DNA from: Gammaproteobacteria bacterium
GTDB taxonomy: Bacteria > Pseudomonadota > Gammaproteobacteria > DSM-16500
Assembly: GCA_013286495.1 (NCBI GenBank)
Contig: JABDFQ010000006.1
Span: 21,995 to 85,994 of the forward strand
Direction of reading: 5' to 3'
Length of the DNA stretch: 64,000 bases
Shown: positions 9,053 to 18,077 of the stretch, in pieces
Position numbering within the stretch: position 1 is the first letter of the stretch
How the letters are laid out: the number at the start of each line of letters is the position of its first letter
Notes under the pieces: generated by a model
Database searches by the model: none
Told to the model about the DNA's origin: nothing
Seen by the model: only the letters and a program-made list of their open reading frames with translations
Made by a program: the position numbers and the translations under genes

Positions 9053-10087
9053 TTACCCCGCCTTCTCTGCATACACCATCTTCTGCAATTGCTGATTAAC
9101 ACCTTGCAGTTGCGATTTTTCCTGCGCAATCTGCCATTTTTCTTCAGCTAGCTGTTTATTCTGTTCCTGCAATTCTGCGATTTCATTACGTGCATGGTTT
9201 AATTGCTCGGAAATGGATATGTGCTGTTTTTGTTGCTCGAGCATGAGGGATTGCTGATGATTATATTTGTCCAGTAAATCCTGATGTTGTTTGCGCACAT
9301 CATTTTGTGCAGCATCCATTTTGGTATAGACAGATTGCAGGAGTGTCCATTCACCTTGTAATTTCTCATGTGCATTTTGCAAATGCGCATGTTCCTGCAA
9401 GGATTTGTCCAGACGTGTTTGTAAGGTATTTTTTTCCTGTGCAGCATCTTTAAGCAATACTTCAAATTGCTGTTTTTCACGCATTTGTTTTTCCTGATCA
9501 CTAATGCGTTGCACACGCATGCTTTCACGATAATGCTCCAGATTATCCTGTGCGAGTTTATGTAAGCGATGTAATTCATCAATGCGCTGCTGCTTTTCAG
9601 CAATTTGCTGCGCGCTTGCATCCTGCTTCACTTGCATGGCATTTGCTTCTTTTTGCATGCTTGTTATTTTTTGTTCGAGAGATTGTGTGTTGTCCGTCAG
9701 ACTAATCTTTTCCTTATTCCATGTCTCATACATTTTTTGCCAACGATGGTTATTATTTTTATATTTTTCAATTTCTGCCTGTAATTGTTTATGCGTGATT
9801 TCTGATTGCTGCCTGACGCTAACTATCTGAGTATCGGCATGCGTTTGCAAACGCTGCCACAGGTTTTTCATGAGGGTAACAAATTCTTGTGGAAGTGTGT
9901 CACAGAGCATTTCTGTGATTGAACCTTCTTGTTCAGCGCGCCATTTACGTAAATGATTAGCTATCGTCGTTGTACTGCCTGTGCCGAGGAGATGCCGGAT
10001 TTGTTCGATGGTGGGTTGTTTGCCTTCGTTCGCCAGTTGTTCGGCTACACGTGATACGTCTTCAAATGTAACTCCATATCTTGCCAT
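9053..10087 (-). CDS. KfrA-like coiled-coil DNA-binding protein
   Basis: The 344-residue protein starts with a KfrA_N-type domain (MARYGVTFEDVSRVAEQL, then PTIEQIRHLLGTGSTTTIANHL with a helix-turn-helix reading). Nearly all the rest, residues about 90-340, is one long glutamine- and charge-rich coiled coil. KfrA proteins were described on plasmids, where they bind DNA, repress their own gene and may support partition; chromosomal relatives also exist. The ATG at 10087 is preferred because AAGGGAG lies eight bases upstream, whereas the longer frame begins with a TTG. An upstream palindrome may be its operator. Confidence 0.75.
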   Translation of the reverse strand: MARYGVTFEDVSRVAEQLANEGKQPTIEQIRHLLGTGSTTTIANHLRKWRAEQEGSITEMLCDTLPQEFVTLMKNLWQRLQTHADTQIVSVRQQSEITHKQLQAEIEKYKNNNHRWQKMYETWNKEKISLTDNTQSLEQKITSMQKEANAMQVKQDASAQQIAEKQQRIDELHRLHKLAQDNLEHYRESMRVQRISDQEKQMREKQQFEVLLKDAAQEKNTLQTRLDKSLQEHAHLQNAHEKLQGEWTLLQSVYTKMDAAQNDVRKQHQDLLDKYNHQQSLMLEQQKQHISISEQLNHARNEIAELQEQNKQLAEEKWQIAQEKSQLQGVNQQLQKMVYAEKAG

Positions 10088-10130
10088 TGCAGCGTCTCCC
10101 TTTGCCAATTCAATATTACGTTCAATGTAT

Positions 10131-10142
10131 AATAACGTTATT
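10131..10142. promoter_or_regulatory. Palindromic operator-like site upstream of the kfrA-like gene
   Basis: AATAACGTTATT is a perfect 12-base palindrome lying 44 bases before the chosen ATG. On the minus strand a related half-site, AACGTAATATT, follows it a few bases downstream. Location and symmetry fit KfrA autorepression, which is known for plasmid KfrA proteins; binding here is inferred. Confidence 0.45.
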
Positions 10143-10165
10143 TAATGAATATGCAAATGCCTGGC

Positions 10166-10193
10166 AAAAAAACCTTCCCCTTGAGGGGGAAGG
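10166..10193 (-). terminator. Rho-independent terminator of the GH5 gene
   Basis: On the minus strand, CCTTCCCC pairs perfectly with GGGGAAGG around a five-base loop and is followed directly by seven T. It begins nine bases after the GH5 stop codon. Confidence 0.85.
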
Positions 10194-10201
10194 AGTCCTT
10201 T

Positions 10202-11761
10202 TTAATTACTGATTGGCTGCAAATACGTCTTTAATACGCCCATCTTTTCATCCGTAGGTGTGACGCGTAATTTGTAATCATGCCAGTCATGTCCTGTGCT
10301 CCAGACTGTCCAGCCAACAAATCCATATTCCTTGTCGCGAGCCGCATTATCCTTGAGATATTTCATGAATTCATCCATTGCAATCAGACAATTCTTTTGC
10401 CTGGTGATACCAAATTCCGTCACAATCGCCTTCAGATTATTTGGATTACCATCCTGATCGACATGCAAATAATCCACAAAAGCCTGCAGATTAAAACCAC
10501 CATACTGCGGTGAATCCTTGTCTGTGGTTTTCAGATTGGTTAAGCAATCATCCTGGGTACCACTGTAATCTTTATCCAGATATTGATGCACATTAATCAG
10601 GATTTTGCTTAGATCGGTAATACCATGATCAGCAAAATTTTTACGCGTGAATAATGAAGCATTGGAAATATCCTTGCCATCACTTCCCTTCCATTTGTAT
10701 GTTGTCCATGAATGCAAACCTGACCAGGCATTGCCTTCGACAAGAATGTAATTATCAAAACCAAGACTGCGCAATGTTTTAATCAGCGTTGCCTGAATGG
10801 TAAATACTAGTTCATTCGGCACATTCACTGGCTCGTTCATGAGATCAAATGCAATATAATGCATGTCGATTTCTTTGGTATCACGAATAGCTTTGTAAAT
10901 TTTACTCCAGATATCCTGATATATTTTTTCATCCAGCACTAATTTTCCATCCGGACAATTTTTTGCACCGTCAAAACAACCGGAATATTCTTCACCATAA
11001 GTTGAATAACGCATATAAGCATGCAAATCCACAATCGTCATGACTTTTGCTTTGGTTAATGTGATCAATAATGGTTTAACATAGGAATTAAAATATTCCT
11101 GATTAATTTCTCCTTTTCCTGCACCATCCATTTGCAAATAACTCCAGCTTAATGGAATTCGAAATGTATTCATGCCGGCAGAAAGAAATGCTTGTGTATC
11201 TTTCAGATCTGAATTTTCCGTTTTTTCTCCAGATAAATTAGGAGTAGAAGAAGGACTGATGACTTTGCCAAATTCCAGTCCTGATAAATTGGCACCAACA
11301 AATTGCCAGTCAGCATTGCTTGCTGGGGCTTTGCCATTCATCAAATTTGCATTCACATCAATCGGTGTCAAACGTATTTCACCGGTGAGATTTCCACTTG
11401 CATCCACTTCTCCATTTTTATACGTAATATGTGCATCCTTAAATGGTGCATAACCACTGATTTTTACATTATCGTTCACATCAAAACTGACCCAGCCTAA
11501 ATAAGAATCTTTTTCATCACAACCACCAAAACGTAATGCACCGCCAACATAACCTTGTGAAGGATTTTTTTTAAATTTGGCAAGATCAATGGAATCACCT
11601 GGTTTAACTTTTTCACCATTCACACACAGCCATGGATCTGCACGATGTGCATCTGGTCCAATGCCTTTTATTTTATTGACAATTGTTGTTCCTGCCATTG
11701 CTGCATTCATTTGGAAAACAAGACAGGCAATAAGAGTTAATTTCATTTTATGATTCATCAT
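10202..11761 (-). CDS. Secreted glycoside hydrolase family 5 (cellulase-like)
   Basis: The 519-residue product carries a signal peptide (MMNHKMKLTLIACLVFQMNA then AMA) and is exported. Residues about 25-140 form an extra N-terminal beta-rich region with paired Cys that I cannot assign. The GH5 TIM barrel starts at FVGANLSGLEFG and shows FRIPLSWSYL, TIVDLHAYMRY, FDLMNEP (acid/base Glu), INVHQYLD, and IVTEFGI (nucleophile Glu). It should hydrolyse a beta-linked glucan such as cellulose, perhaps from amoeba or plant material. The ATG at 11761 is chosen because a GGAGTGGA element is seven bases away; an upstream GTG in frame is less likely. A strong terminator follows. Confidence 0.85.
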   Translation of the reverse strand: MMNHKMKLTLIACLVFQMNAAMAGTTIVNKIKGIGPDAHRADPWLCVNGEKVKPGDSIDLAKFKKNPSQGYVGGALRFGGCDEKDSYLGWVSFDVNDNVKISGYAPFKDAHITYKNGEVDASGNLTGEIRLTPIDVNANLMNGKAPASNADWQFVGANLSGLEFGKVISPSSTPNLSGEKTENSDLKDTQAFLSAGMNTFRIPLSWSYLQMDGAGKGEINQEYFNSYVKPLLITLTKAKVMTIVDLHAYMRYSTYGEEYSGCFDGAKNCPDGKLVLDEKIYQDIWSKIYKAIRDTKEIDMHYIAFDLMNEPVNVPNELVFTIQATLIKTLRSLGFDNYILVEGNAWSGLHSWTTYKWKGSDGKDISNASLFTRKNFADHGITDLSKILINVHQYLDKDYSGTQDDCLTNLKTTDKDSPQYGGFNLQAFVDYLHVDQDGNPNNLKAIVTEFGITRQKNCLIAMDEFMKYLKDNAARDKEYGFVGWTVWSTGHDWHDYKLRVTPTDEKMGVLKTYLQPISN

Positions 11762-11837
11762 TTTCGATTCCACTCCAGTGTTTATGATTTATTAAGGTTT
11801 CAATTTAAACAATCCCGAACAGAAAAATACCTGTTAT

Positions 11838-13088
11838 TTATGACAGGCTATTCCCTATCACCCGCTGATAACGTTTGAGTAATAATAATAAGCAGGGTAA
11901 TAACATGAATATAAAAATAAAAAAGCTCAAATAATGTAATTGGTAAATCAGCAATCCACTGACACTCATCAATAACATTTTTGCTGCCGCCATGACAGAA
12001 GTCAGAAAAGCATTTTGACTCGCGGTATAGGGACGCTGACTTTGACTGGCAATTAACATACCAAAAGCGGCTGTGCTCACACCCAATATTAAGTTACTGA
12101 TAATGGATTGCAGATAAAATAAATAATGTGCGAATGAATGATTACCCAGCATTGTCAATGGAATAAAAACAAGATTGATGCTCGCATAGAGAATCGCGCA
12201 AATGTCTAATGTGCGAATGAAGTTTATGCGTGTGTTAATGATGCCAGCAAATAAACTTCCCATTAATGCAAATACACCACCGAAACTTCCTTGCCATATA
12301 CCAATTTCTGCCAGGGTAAATCCTGCTTGTAATAAAAATGGATTCACAATTAAAAGTAATAATGATTCCGCATAGTTATAAGTTGCAACCAGTGCCAGCA
12401 AACTCAAAGCGTAAGGACGTTTCATGATGTCCATGACTGGATCAAGATAAATAGACAGTAATGATTTTTTAATCGCTGCTTGCGGATAATATTTATGTTT
12501 CTGTAAGAGTATCGCGGGAATCGCAATGAGCATACATAATGCCATGCAATGATAACTGAATTGCCAACCATCATAATAGGCAAGTAATAATGCAATACCA
12601 CCACCGGTTATCATGCCTAAACGATATCCTGCTGTATAACAGGCAACACCATAAGCAAATTCATCTGCCTCCATTAATTCAATGCGATATTCTGCTTCTG
12701 CAATATCCATGATGCTGGAGAAAAGTACGACAATAACAACAATAGCAAACAATATCGGTATATTTTCTGCTGTTGGAGCAAGATAACCAATGACTTCAAA
12801 ACCCAGCATGATAAGTGGGATCATTAACAACATCCATGATCGTGCGCGTCCCAGGCGTGATTGTAAAAATGGAATGGAAATTAATTCCATCAGCGGAGTC
12901 AGAAAATATTTACCTGCATAAGCAAGTGTCGCAAGTCCAAATAAACCGATTATTTCCATCGAAATATTATTTTGTGCAAGACGAGTGGCGAGTGTAGTGG
13001 TGGTTAATAGCAAAGGCAAACCGCATGCAAACGACCACATAAGTACAGCAAGCATTTTAAATTTTAGATAAGGCTTGATCGTATTCAT
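11838..13088 (-). CDS. MFS permease, AmpG-like
   Basis: The 416-residue inner-membrane protein has about 12 helices. The N-terminal segment (FACGLPLLLTTTTLATRLAQNN, then YAGKYFLTPLMEL with a Lys in helix 2) and the SRLGRARSWMLLM loop match AmpG-type transporters of the major facilitator superfamily, which bring muropeptides from wall recycling into the cytoplasm. It is shorter than E. coli AmpG, so other substrates are possible. Its ATG overlaps the stop of the LuxR-type gene by four bases (ATGA), so both are made from one message. A weak hairpin with a T-rich tail overlaps its stop codon. Confidence 0.7.
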   Translation of the reverse strand: MNTIKPYLKFKMLAVLMWSFACGLPLLLTTTTLATRLAQNNISMEIIGLFGLATLAYAGKYFLTPLMELISIPFLQSRLGRARSWMLLMIPLIMLGFEVIGYLAPTAENIPILFAIVVIVVLFSSIMDIAEAEYRIELMEADEFAYGVACYTAGYRLGMITGGGIALLLAYYDGWQFSYHCMALCMLIAIPAILLQKHKYYPQAAIKKSLLSIYLDPVMDIMKRPYALSLLALVATYNYAESLLLLIVNPFLLQAGFTLAEIGIWQGSFGGVFALMGSLFAGIINTRINFIRTLDICAILYASINLVFIPLTMLGNHSFAHYLFYLQSIISNLILGVSTAAFGMLIASQSQRPYTASQNAFLTSVMAAAKMLLMSVSGLLIYQLHYLSFFIFIFMLLPCLLLLLKRYQRVIGNSLS

Positions 13089-13807
13089 TTTGAATTAAAA
13101 TATTTATTAATGGATTGATATTTATTGTTGGTGCCAATTTTTTTATTGGCATTTTGCAAATGAAAATTAACCGTGCGTTCACTGATTTTTAATTCTTTGG
13201 CGATTTGTTCCACGCGACAGGATTGCGCTGTCAATAATAAACATTGCTCTTCACGTTTTGTCAGTTTGGCTTTATGTTCACGACGTGAATTTAAATCGAG
13301 CAATCGCTTGAGATGGTGATAATAAACTAATGCAGCAGCCAGCCATTCGAATTGGTATCGTTCAGCATCCTGCAAACAGTTTTCATCTTTGCGCTGATGC
13401 AAAGTGAGCATCAGAATATCCTGATTCATGCCGTGCACAGGCAATGAAATGCCTTTTACAATTCCATAATCAAGCGATTCTTCACGCATACGCGCTTCAC
13501 GAATATTTTTTGCAGCAGCAAGTTGTGCGTGCACACACCAGTGATGCGGCAAGCTAATGCTGCTGACATTTTCCAGTGTGCGATCAACATCGGCATAACC
13601 TTGTTGCAAATAATATTCATGCCAGATACGCAAAGGCGGCGCTGCGAAATCGTAACGCAATTTCTGGCCGGTTTTGGTATGACCCACATATAACGTCACA
13701 GCAAAACAGGAGAAACCAAATCCACGCAAATATTCGCCCAACAGCGATTCTGCCTGTTTGATCGTTGAGATGGATTCGAGCTTTTTTAAAAATTCATTTA
13801 TAGTCAT
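13085..13807 (-). CDS. LuxR-type regulator with autoinducer-binding-like domain
   Basis: The 240-residue protein has an N-terminal Autoind_bind-like domain of about 165 residues (FGFSCFAVTLYVGH, WHEYYLQQGYADVDRTLENV, GIVKGISLPVHG) and a C-terminal GerE helix-turn-helix from about 175 on (LTKREEQCLLLTAQ, VEQIAKELKISERTVNFHLQNANKKIG). The WxxxYxxxxYxxxD pattern is the ligand-pocket signature of quorum-sensing LuxR proteins. No luxI-like synthase is present in the window, so it behaves as a LuxR solo here. Four-base overlap with the permease gene suggests that it controls that transporter. Confidence 0.85.
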   Translation of the reverse strand: MTINEFLKKLESISTIKQAESLLGEYLRGFGFSCFAVTLYVGHTKTGQKLRYDFAAPPLRIWHEYYLQQGYADVDRTLENVSSISLPHHWCVHAQLAAAKNIREARMREESLDYGIVKGISLPVHGMNQDILMLTLHQRKDENCLQDAERYQFEWLAAALVYYHHLKRLLDLNSRREHKAKLTKREEQCLLLTAQSCRVEQIAKELKISERTVNFHLQNANKKIGTNNKYQSINKYFNSK

Positions 13808-13887
13808 GCGCTTGGGACTGTATTTTGGTTATAATTGGGTCAAATTATATACATTTTTAATTAAAAAGTCCATTAAGAAGGTTATTA

Positions 13888-14463
13888 ATGATGAATAATC
13901 ACAAAGGAATAGTTTTAGGGATACTTGTTGCATGTCTTGCAGCCTGTTCACCGATCAATTCAGTTGCACCGTTAGATGAGCAGCAAATCAGGATATTGCT
14001 GCAAAACGGATGGCAGAAAGCATCTGCTGCTAACATGATCGCAATCAGTGTGCCACAAAGCCAGAACTGGCTTAAAACAGGTAATCCAATCAGCCTCTAT
14101 CCGCTCGGACAACATGCAACAAACTGGTGTGAGCGTATTGATACACAAATGCGATCGTATGCCAAACAGCCAAATATGAAAGCATTGCAGTATGCGCAAT
14201 ATGAAATTCAACGAGCGACTCAAATGTGTTTGCAAGTGAATCAGGAAATCAAACTCGTGGATAAAAATGCTGTGGTGTTTTATCTCAGCACAGATCATTG
14301 TGCGAATGAAAAAAATATCCAGCAAACTGCAAAATTATTTAATGGTGAAGATGGTGTTTATATGGTGCGATATAGCGCCATGAATCAGTGTGTTGCGAAT
14401 GCGGAATTTGCAAGAATGTCGCGCGTGATTGAGAAGAGTTATTTGGTTGGAAAGCGACTGTAA
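13888..14463 (+). CDS. Lipoprotein, unknown function
   Basis: The 191-residue product starts with a lipoprotein signal (MMNNHKGIVLGILVACLAACS; lipobox LAAC with Cys at about residue 20). The mature part is mostly helical with four further Cys (NWCERI, QMCLQV, DHCANE, NQCVAN), which could form two disulphides in the periplasm. No family was recognised. AAGAAGG stands about eight bases before the ATG. It is divergent from the LuxR gene and could share the 80-base promoter region with it. Confidence 0.65.
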   Translation: MMNNHKGIVLGILVACLAACSPINSVAPLDEQQIRILLQNGWQKASAANMIAISVPQSQNWLKTGNPISLYPLGQHATNWCERIDTQMRSYAKQPNMKALQYAQYEIQRATQMCLQVNQEIKLVDKNAVVFYLSTDHCANEKNIQQTAKLFNGEDGVYMVRYSAMNQCVANAEFARMSRVIEKSYLVGKRL

Positions 14464-14493
14464 ATCGGTACACGGTTGAGGTGTGTTGACAAT

Positions 14494-14602
14494 AGGTGTG
14501 TCATTCCCGCGAAGGCTTGTCATTCCCGCGAAGGCGGGAACCTATTTTGGATGGGTTCCCGCCTTCGCGGGAATGACAAGCCTTCGCGGGAATGACACAC
14601 CT
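14494..14602. repeat. 49-bp perfect inverted repeat, REP/MITE-like
   Basis: Arms 14494-14542 and 14554-14602 are exact reverse complements with an 11-base loop. Each arm contains two head-to-tail copies of the core GTCATTCCCGCGAAGG, and the inner copy forms a self-complementary CCCGCGAAGGCGGG. The element is GC-rich in an AT-rich setting and lies between convergent genes, the usual position of REP-type dispersed elements. It may also end transcription from both sides. Confidence 0.85.
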
Positions 14603-14654
14603 GTGTGATAACAAAACTTCGTAATAGCGCATTCATCTTTTAACACACTCTCCT

Positions 14655-16049
14655 TCACCCTTCCGCGATCACCTTGAACTTGCACAACTCCTGAAAACCG
14701 AGGCGGCCGTGTTCGCAACCCATGCCAGAATTTTTATGTCCGCCAAAAGGATTGCTTGGCGTCCAATGATTGCCTTCATTAATATCAATTGCACCTGCAT
14801 CAATTTGCGCTGCAACACGACGTGCACGTTCGAGATTATTTGAATACACAAATGCTCCCAATCCATAAACTGTATCATTGGCAAGTTGTATTGCTTCTTC
14901 TTCTGTTGCAAATGACACAACAGGCAATACCGGTGCAAATACTTCTTCTTTCCAGATACGCATTTCTGGTTTTACATCAACAACTAGCGTCGGCAAATAA
15001 AACGCACCCGTTAAATGATCAGGATGTTTGCCACCAATTAATACTTTCGCGCCTCTCTTTACCGCATCAGCCATTTGCTCTTCCACCACATGTAATTGAC
15101 GCATCGCAACCAATGGTCCCATTTCTGTTTGTTCATTTTCAGGATCACCAACTTTAATTGCTTCAATATGTTTAACCAATTTATCTACTACTTGCTGATA
15201 AATGGATTCATGCACAATCAGGCGTTTTAACGCATCACAAATTTGTCCGCAATTACTAAATCGCGCACGATAAATGGCAGGAACAATGGTATCAATATCT
15301 ACATCTTCAAAAACAACTGCAGGATTTGAACCGCCCATTTCAAGTATTGCTTTTATCTGTTTTTTTCCTGCAACTTCATATAATTTTTTTCCGACAGTAG
15401 AACTTCCAGTAAACCAGATCATATCTACATTCTGTTCAGCCAAAAACGCTCCTGTTTCACCATCACCATAAATTTCAGCAAACACACCTTGCCGCAATTC
15501 CGGTATGGATAACATGACTTCTTCCATTAATTTACCTAGTAATGGACATTCTTCTGAAAATTTGAAAATCACGGTATTACCAACAATTAAATTTGGAATT
15601 ACTCCCCAGATAAAATTTGAAAAAGGAAAATTCCACGGAACAATCGATGCAACTACTCCTCTTGGCTCATACACAATGCGATTTATTTTTTTACCTTCTG
15701 CAAGTGTAATTTCATCTTCAAGATATTGAGGTGCATCATTTAAAAATGCTTCGAAATAATCAAAATCAAATTTAATATCACCTTTGGATTCAACCAGTGG
15801 CTTACCCATTTCCCTCGTTGTCAGCAGAATAATGTCATCCACTCTTGCCTTAAATGCATCAATCAATGGACGCAAAATGGCTATTCTTTTTTTTATTCCA
15901 AGTTCTTTCCACGCTTTTTTTGCACGATGAGCAGCTTCGACTTTATTAATAATTTCATCTTGCGAACTGTATTTTATTTTTCCCAATACCTGTAAATTGG
16001 CAGGATTAATGGACTCAAGATATTTTTCTGCTTGCCCGGTTTCCATCAT
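14655..16049 (-). CDS. NAD(P)-dependent aldehyde dehydrogenase, succinate-semialdehyde type
   Basis: The 464-residue enzyme oxidises an aldehyde to its acid. Family motifs are all present: VPWNFPFSNFIWGVIPNL, FTGSSTVGKKL, the general base in LEMGGSNPAVV, the nucleophile in GQICDALKR, EEVFAPVLPV and NPFGGHKNSGMG. It belongs to the GabD-like branch that often acts on succinate semialdehyde, but substrate cannot be fixed from sequence. GAGG lies eight bases before the first ATG; a second ATG follows immediately. It is a single gene with the REP-like element between it and the lipoprotein gene. Confidence 0.85.
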   Translation of the reverse strand: MMETGQAEKYLESINPANLQVLGKIKYSSQDEIINKVEAAHRAKKAWKELGIKKRIAILRPLIDAFKARVDDIILLTTREMGKPLVESKGDIKFDFDYFEAFLNDAPQYLEDEITLAEGKKINRIVYEPRGVVASIVPWNFPFSNFIWGVIPNLIVGNTVIFKFSEECPLLGKLMEEVMLSIPELRQGVFAEIYGDGETGAFLAEQNVDMIWFTGSSTVGKKLYEVAGKKQIKAILEMGGSNPAVVFEDVDIDTIVPAIYRARFSNCGQICDALKRLIVHESIYQQVVDKLVKHIEAIKVGDPENEQTEMGPLVAMRQLHVVEEQMADAVKRGAKVLIGGKHPDHLTGAFYLPTLVVDVKPEMRIWKEEVFAPVLPVVSFATEEEAIQLANDTVYGLGAFVYSNNLERARRVAAQIDAGAIDINEGNHWTPSNPFGGHKNSGMGCEHGRLGFQELCKFKVIAEG

Positions 16050-16209
16050 GGTATTTTCCTCAATAAATAAAATAAGTTAGGCAAAATCATACCGTCAAAA
16101 TAATCATGACTCAATGAAGTTATCATATTGATTTTGCTGATATACCCATCACCATATTTATTTCAGGTAAAATATATTTATAAAAACTTAAAAATACGAG
16201 GAGTGAATC

Positions 16210-16731
16210 ATGCATAGCAAATGGATAGTCTCACTTATTACCATTCTTGCCTTAGTACTATTACCTGTCGTTTCACAGAGCCGCACTAGACATTATCATG
16301 GCTCATCTTACGGCGGTTCCATGCCAGGACAAATTTCATCTTCGGGTGAAAAAGTCATCATCATTGATCCACGAATTCATGAATTCGGTGCGTATGATGC
16401 TAATGGCAATTTGCTGCGTTCAGGAACTGTCACAGCAGGTGGTTCATGGTGTCCGGATATCCATCGTTCCTGTCGTACCCGCTCAGGCACATTCCGCATT
16501 TATACATTAGGCAGCGAAAGTTGCAGATCACATAAATATCCATTACCTCGTGGCGGTGCACCGATGCCATATTGCATGTTCTTTAATGGCAATCAGGGTT
16601 TACATGGCTCATATCAGGTAGTGCGCGGCAACGTCAGTCATGGTTGCGTACGCTTGCATGTCGGTGATGCAGAGTGGATACGATATAACTTTGCGCGTAT
16701 CGGCACGAAAGTCGTTGTACGTCCTTATTAA
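16210..16731 (+). CDS. Periplasmic L,D-transpeptidase (YkuD), EnhA-like
   Basis: The 173-residue protein has an N-terminal signal peptide or anchor (SLITILALVLLPVV) and one YkuD domain. The catalytic motif is complete: GLHGSYQVV and SHGCVRLHV with nucleophilic Cys and the conserved His and Arg. It would form 3-3 peptidoglycan cross-links or attach proteins to peptidoglycan. Four additional Cys lie in the domain (SWCPD, RSCRT, ESCRS, PYCMF). The compact form with DANGNLLRSGTVTAGG is like the Legionella enhanced-entry protein EnhA. GAGGAG lies six bases before the ATG, and a terminator hairpin follows the stop. Confidence 0.8.
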   Translation: MHSKWIVSLITILALVLLPVVSQSRTRHYHGSSYGGSMPGQISSSGEKVIIIDPRIHEFGAYDANGNLLRSGTVTAGGSWCPDIHRSCRTRSGTFRIYTLGSESCRSHKYPLPRGGAPMPYCMFFNGNQGLHGSYQVVRGNVSHGCVRLHVGDAEWIRYNFARIGTKVVVRPY

Positions 16732-16740
16732 TTTTATTAA

Positions 16741-16780
16741 TAACGCATGATGCTTAACTGCATCGTGCGTTATTATTTTA
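16741..16780. terminator. Bidirectional terminator hairpin
   Basis: Arms 16741-16753 and 16760-16772 (TAACGCATGATGC and GCATCGTGCGTTA) pair over 13 bases with a single G-T wobble and a six-base loop. T-rich sequence follows on the plus side, and AT-rich sequence on the other. It lies exactly between two convergent genes. Confidence 0.7.
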
Positions 16781-17960
16781 ATTCAGGCACAGGTTCATCA
16801 GATGGAACTATTTCATTATCTTTAATTATCTGTTTAGACCAGATTGAGAATGTATCATGCGCATTAATCTGCATCTCATGAGTACGCCATTCTTCGCAAA
16901 GATTATCCAGTAATTTTTTCTCAATCATGATTTTTAAAAATTGAACCAAATCCTGACTGGCACGATGCTGAACAATACATCGTAGCCATACTATTTTTGG
17001 TGAATCATAAAACTTCAGAAGGTTGTCTTTAAAATTTTCCAACTGATCCATTGCCGGCAAACAGGTATAAATACCTGCTGATAATAAAGTAATAAGCTTA
17101 ACGTCATGATGATTTGCAGCCCATTTATCAAAACCACAATTACGATATGGCGCAGAAAAGAAATCGATATTATCCCGTAGAAAATCCAATACAACAGTAT
17201 GATTTGCATTTTCCTGCAGTAACGCTTGTCTTCTGGTGCTAGCATACTTAGGTTTGAGATACTCTGTTATTCCATCCTTGTTTCCATAAATTGATTCCAG
17301 AATATCGAAACAGGTTCTTTGCAATCGCTTCTGCGAAAAGAGCATGGTGAATTTTTCAATAACAAATTCAATATAATCATCAAGCTCATTTGAAACAGCA
17401 TTCAGATAATTATTAAATTCGATTTCATTATCAGGCACATCAAGACAAGCAAGATAATTAACTATATCCTGCCAACAATTCGCGAAAGACACCATGTGCG
17501 TTTCCATATTTTCCAGGTCACAATATGCATTATCTTCTTCATTCATCAATGGTTTTGCATAGTTAAGCAATGTCTGAATAAACACCTGCAAATCACTGTG
17601 ACAATTGCGATTAAACATGTCATCCAGTGATTTAAGCAAATCATCGTGTTGCTGAAAAAAAGTTTCACGCAGTTCTTTCATTTTTATTTCAGGATTGATT
17701 GCTTCCAATTCAAATTGCAAATAGATCTTCTGCCATTGCTTATCCAGTGCAATGGATAAAGGGGTTTGCGATTGCATGATGAGAGACAATGATTTTGTGT
17801 GTGCCACTGACATTTCTTCAGGTGGTGCATCCAGCAATTCCATTTTGATTCTATGAAGAAGTTTACTAAAATAATCAGATTCCAGATGCGCAAAACAGGT
17901 TTCGCGGATATTCATTCGTTGCATTGTATTAATTCTCGAAAACGTTTTGTGTGCGTGCAT
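16773..17960 (-). CDS. Unknown helical protein, candidate secreted effector
   Basis: The 395-residue protein has no signal peptide, membrane helix or recognisable domain. It is predicted by eye as helical with many Leu/Phe heptad-like stretches, several Cys, and an acidic, proline-containing tail (DNEIVPSDEPVPELK). An acidic C-terminus is a common feature of Dot/Icm translocation signals in Legionella, so an effector role is possible but unproven. AAGGA lies ten bases before the ATG. It is divergent from the 1006-residue protein gene, and the PmrA-like box between them also reads as a TTAAG tandem on this strand. Confidence 0.6.
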   Translation of the reverse strand: MHAHKTFSRINTMQRMNIRETCFAHLESDYFSKLLHRIKMELLDAPPEEMSVAHTKSLSLIMQSQTPLSIALDKQWQKIYLQFELEAINPEIKMKELRETFFQQHDDLLKSLDDMFNRNCHSDLQVFIQTLLNYAKPLMNEEDNAYCDLENMETHMVSFANCWQDIVNYLACLDVPDNEIEFNNYLNAVSNELDDYIEFVIEKFTMLFSQKRLQRTCFDILESIYGNKDGITEYLKPKYASTRRQALLQENANHTVVLDFLRDNIDFFSAPYRNCGFDKWAANHHDVKLITLLSAGIYTCLPAMDQLENFKDNLLKFYDSPKIVWLRCIVQHRASQDLVQFLKIMIEKKLLDNLCEEWRTHEMQINAHDTFSIWSKQIIKDNEIVPSDEPVPELK

Positions 17961-18077
17961 GATGGCTTCATCCTTGATAAATTAAAAGTATTGTCTTCCT
18001 GACATACTAATAACTATATGAATATAGGAAATAAATGTATACATATATTTATGCAGAAAAACCTAGTGAAAAAATCT

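Noticed and set aside
11774..11837. TTAAA and TTAAT words upstream of the GH5 gene as a PmrA-like box
   Set aside because: The period is 13 bases and the flanking bases do not match.
13808..13887. Search for a PmrA-like box before the lipoprotein gene
   Set aside because: TTAA words are present, but their spacing is 12 or more bases, not 11, so they do not fit the pattern.
14789..15157. 122-residue plus-strand open frame
   Set aside because: It is antisense to the aldehyde dehydrogenase, whose catalytic motifs are intact; His/Leu/Gln-rich shadow translation.
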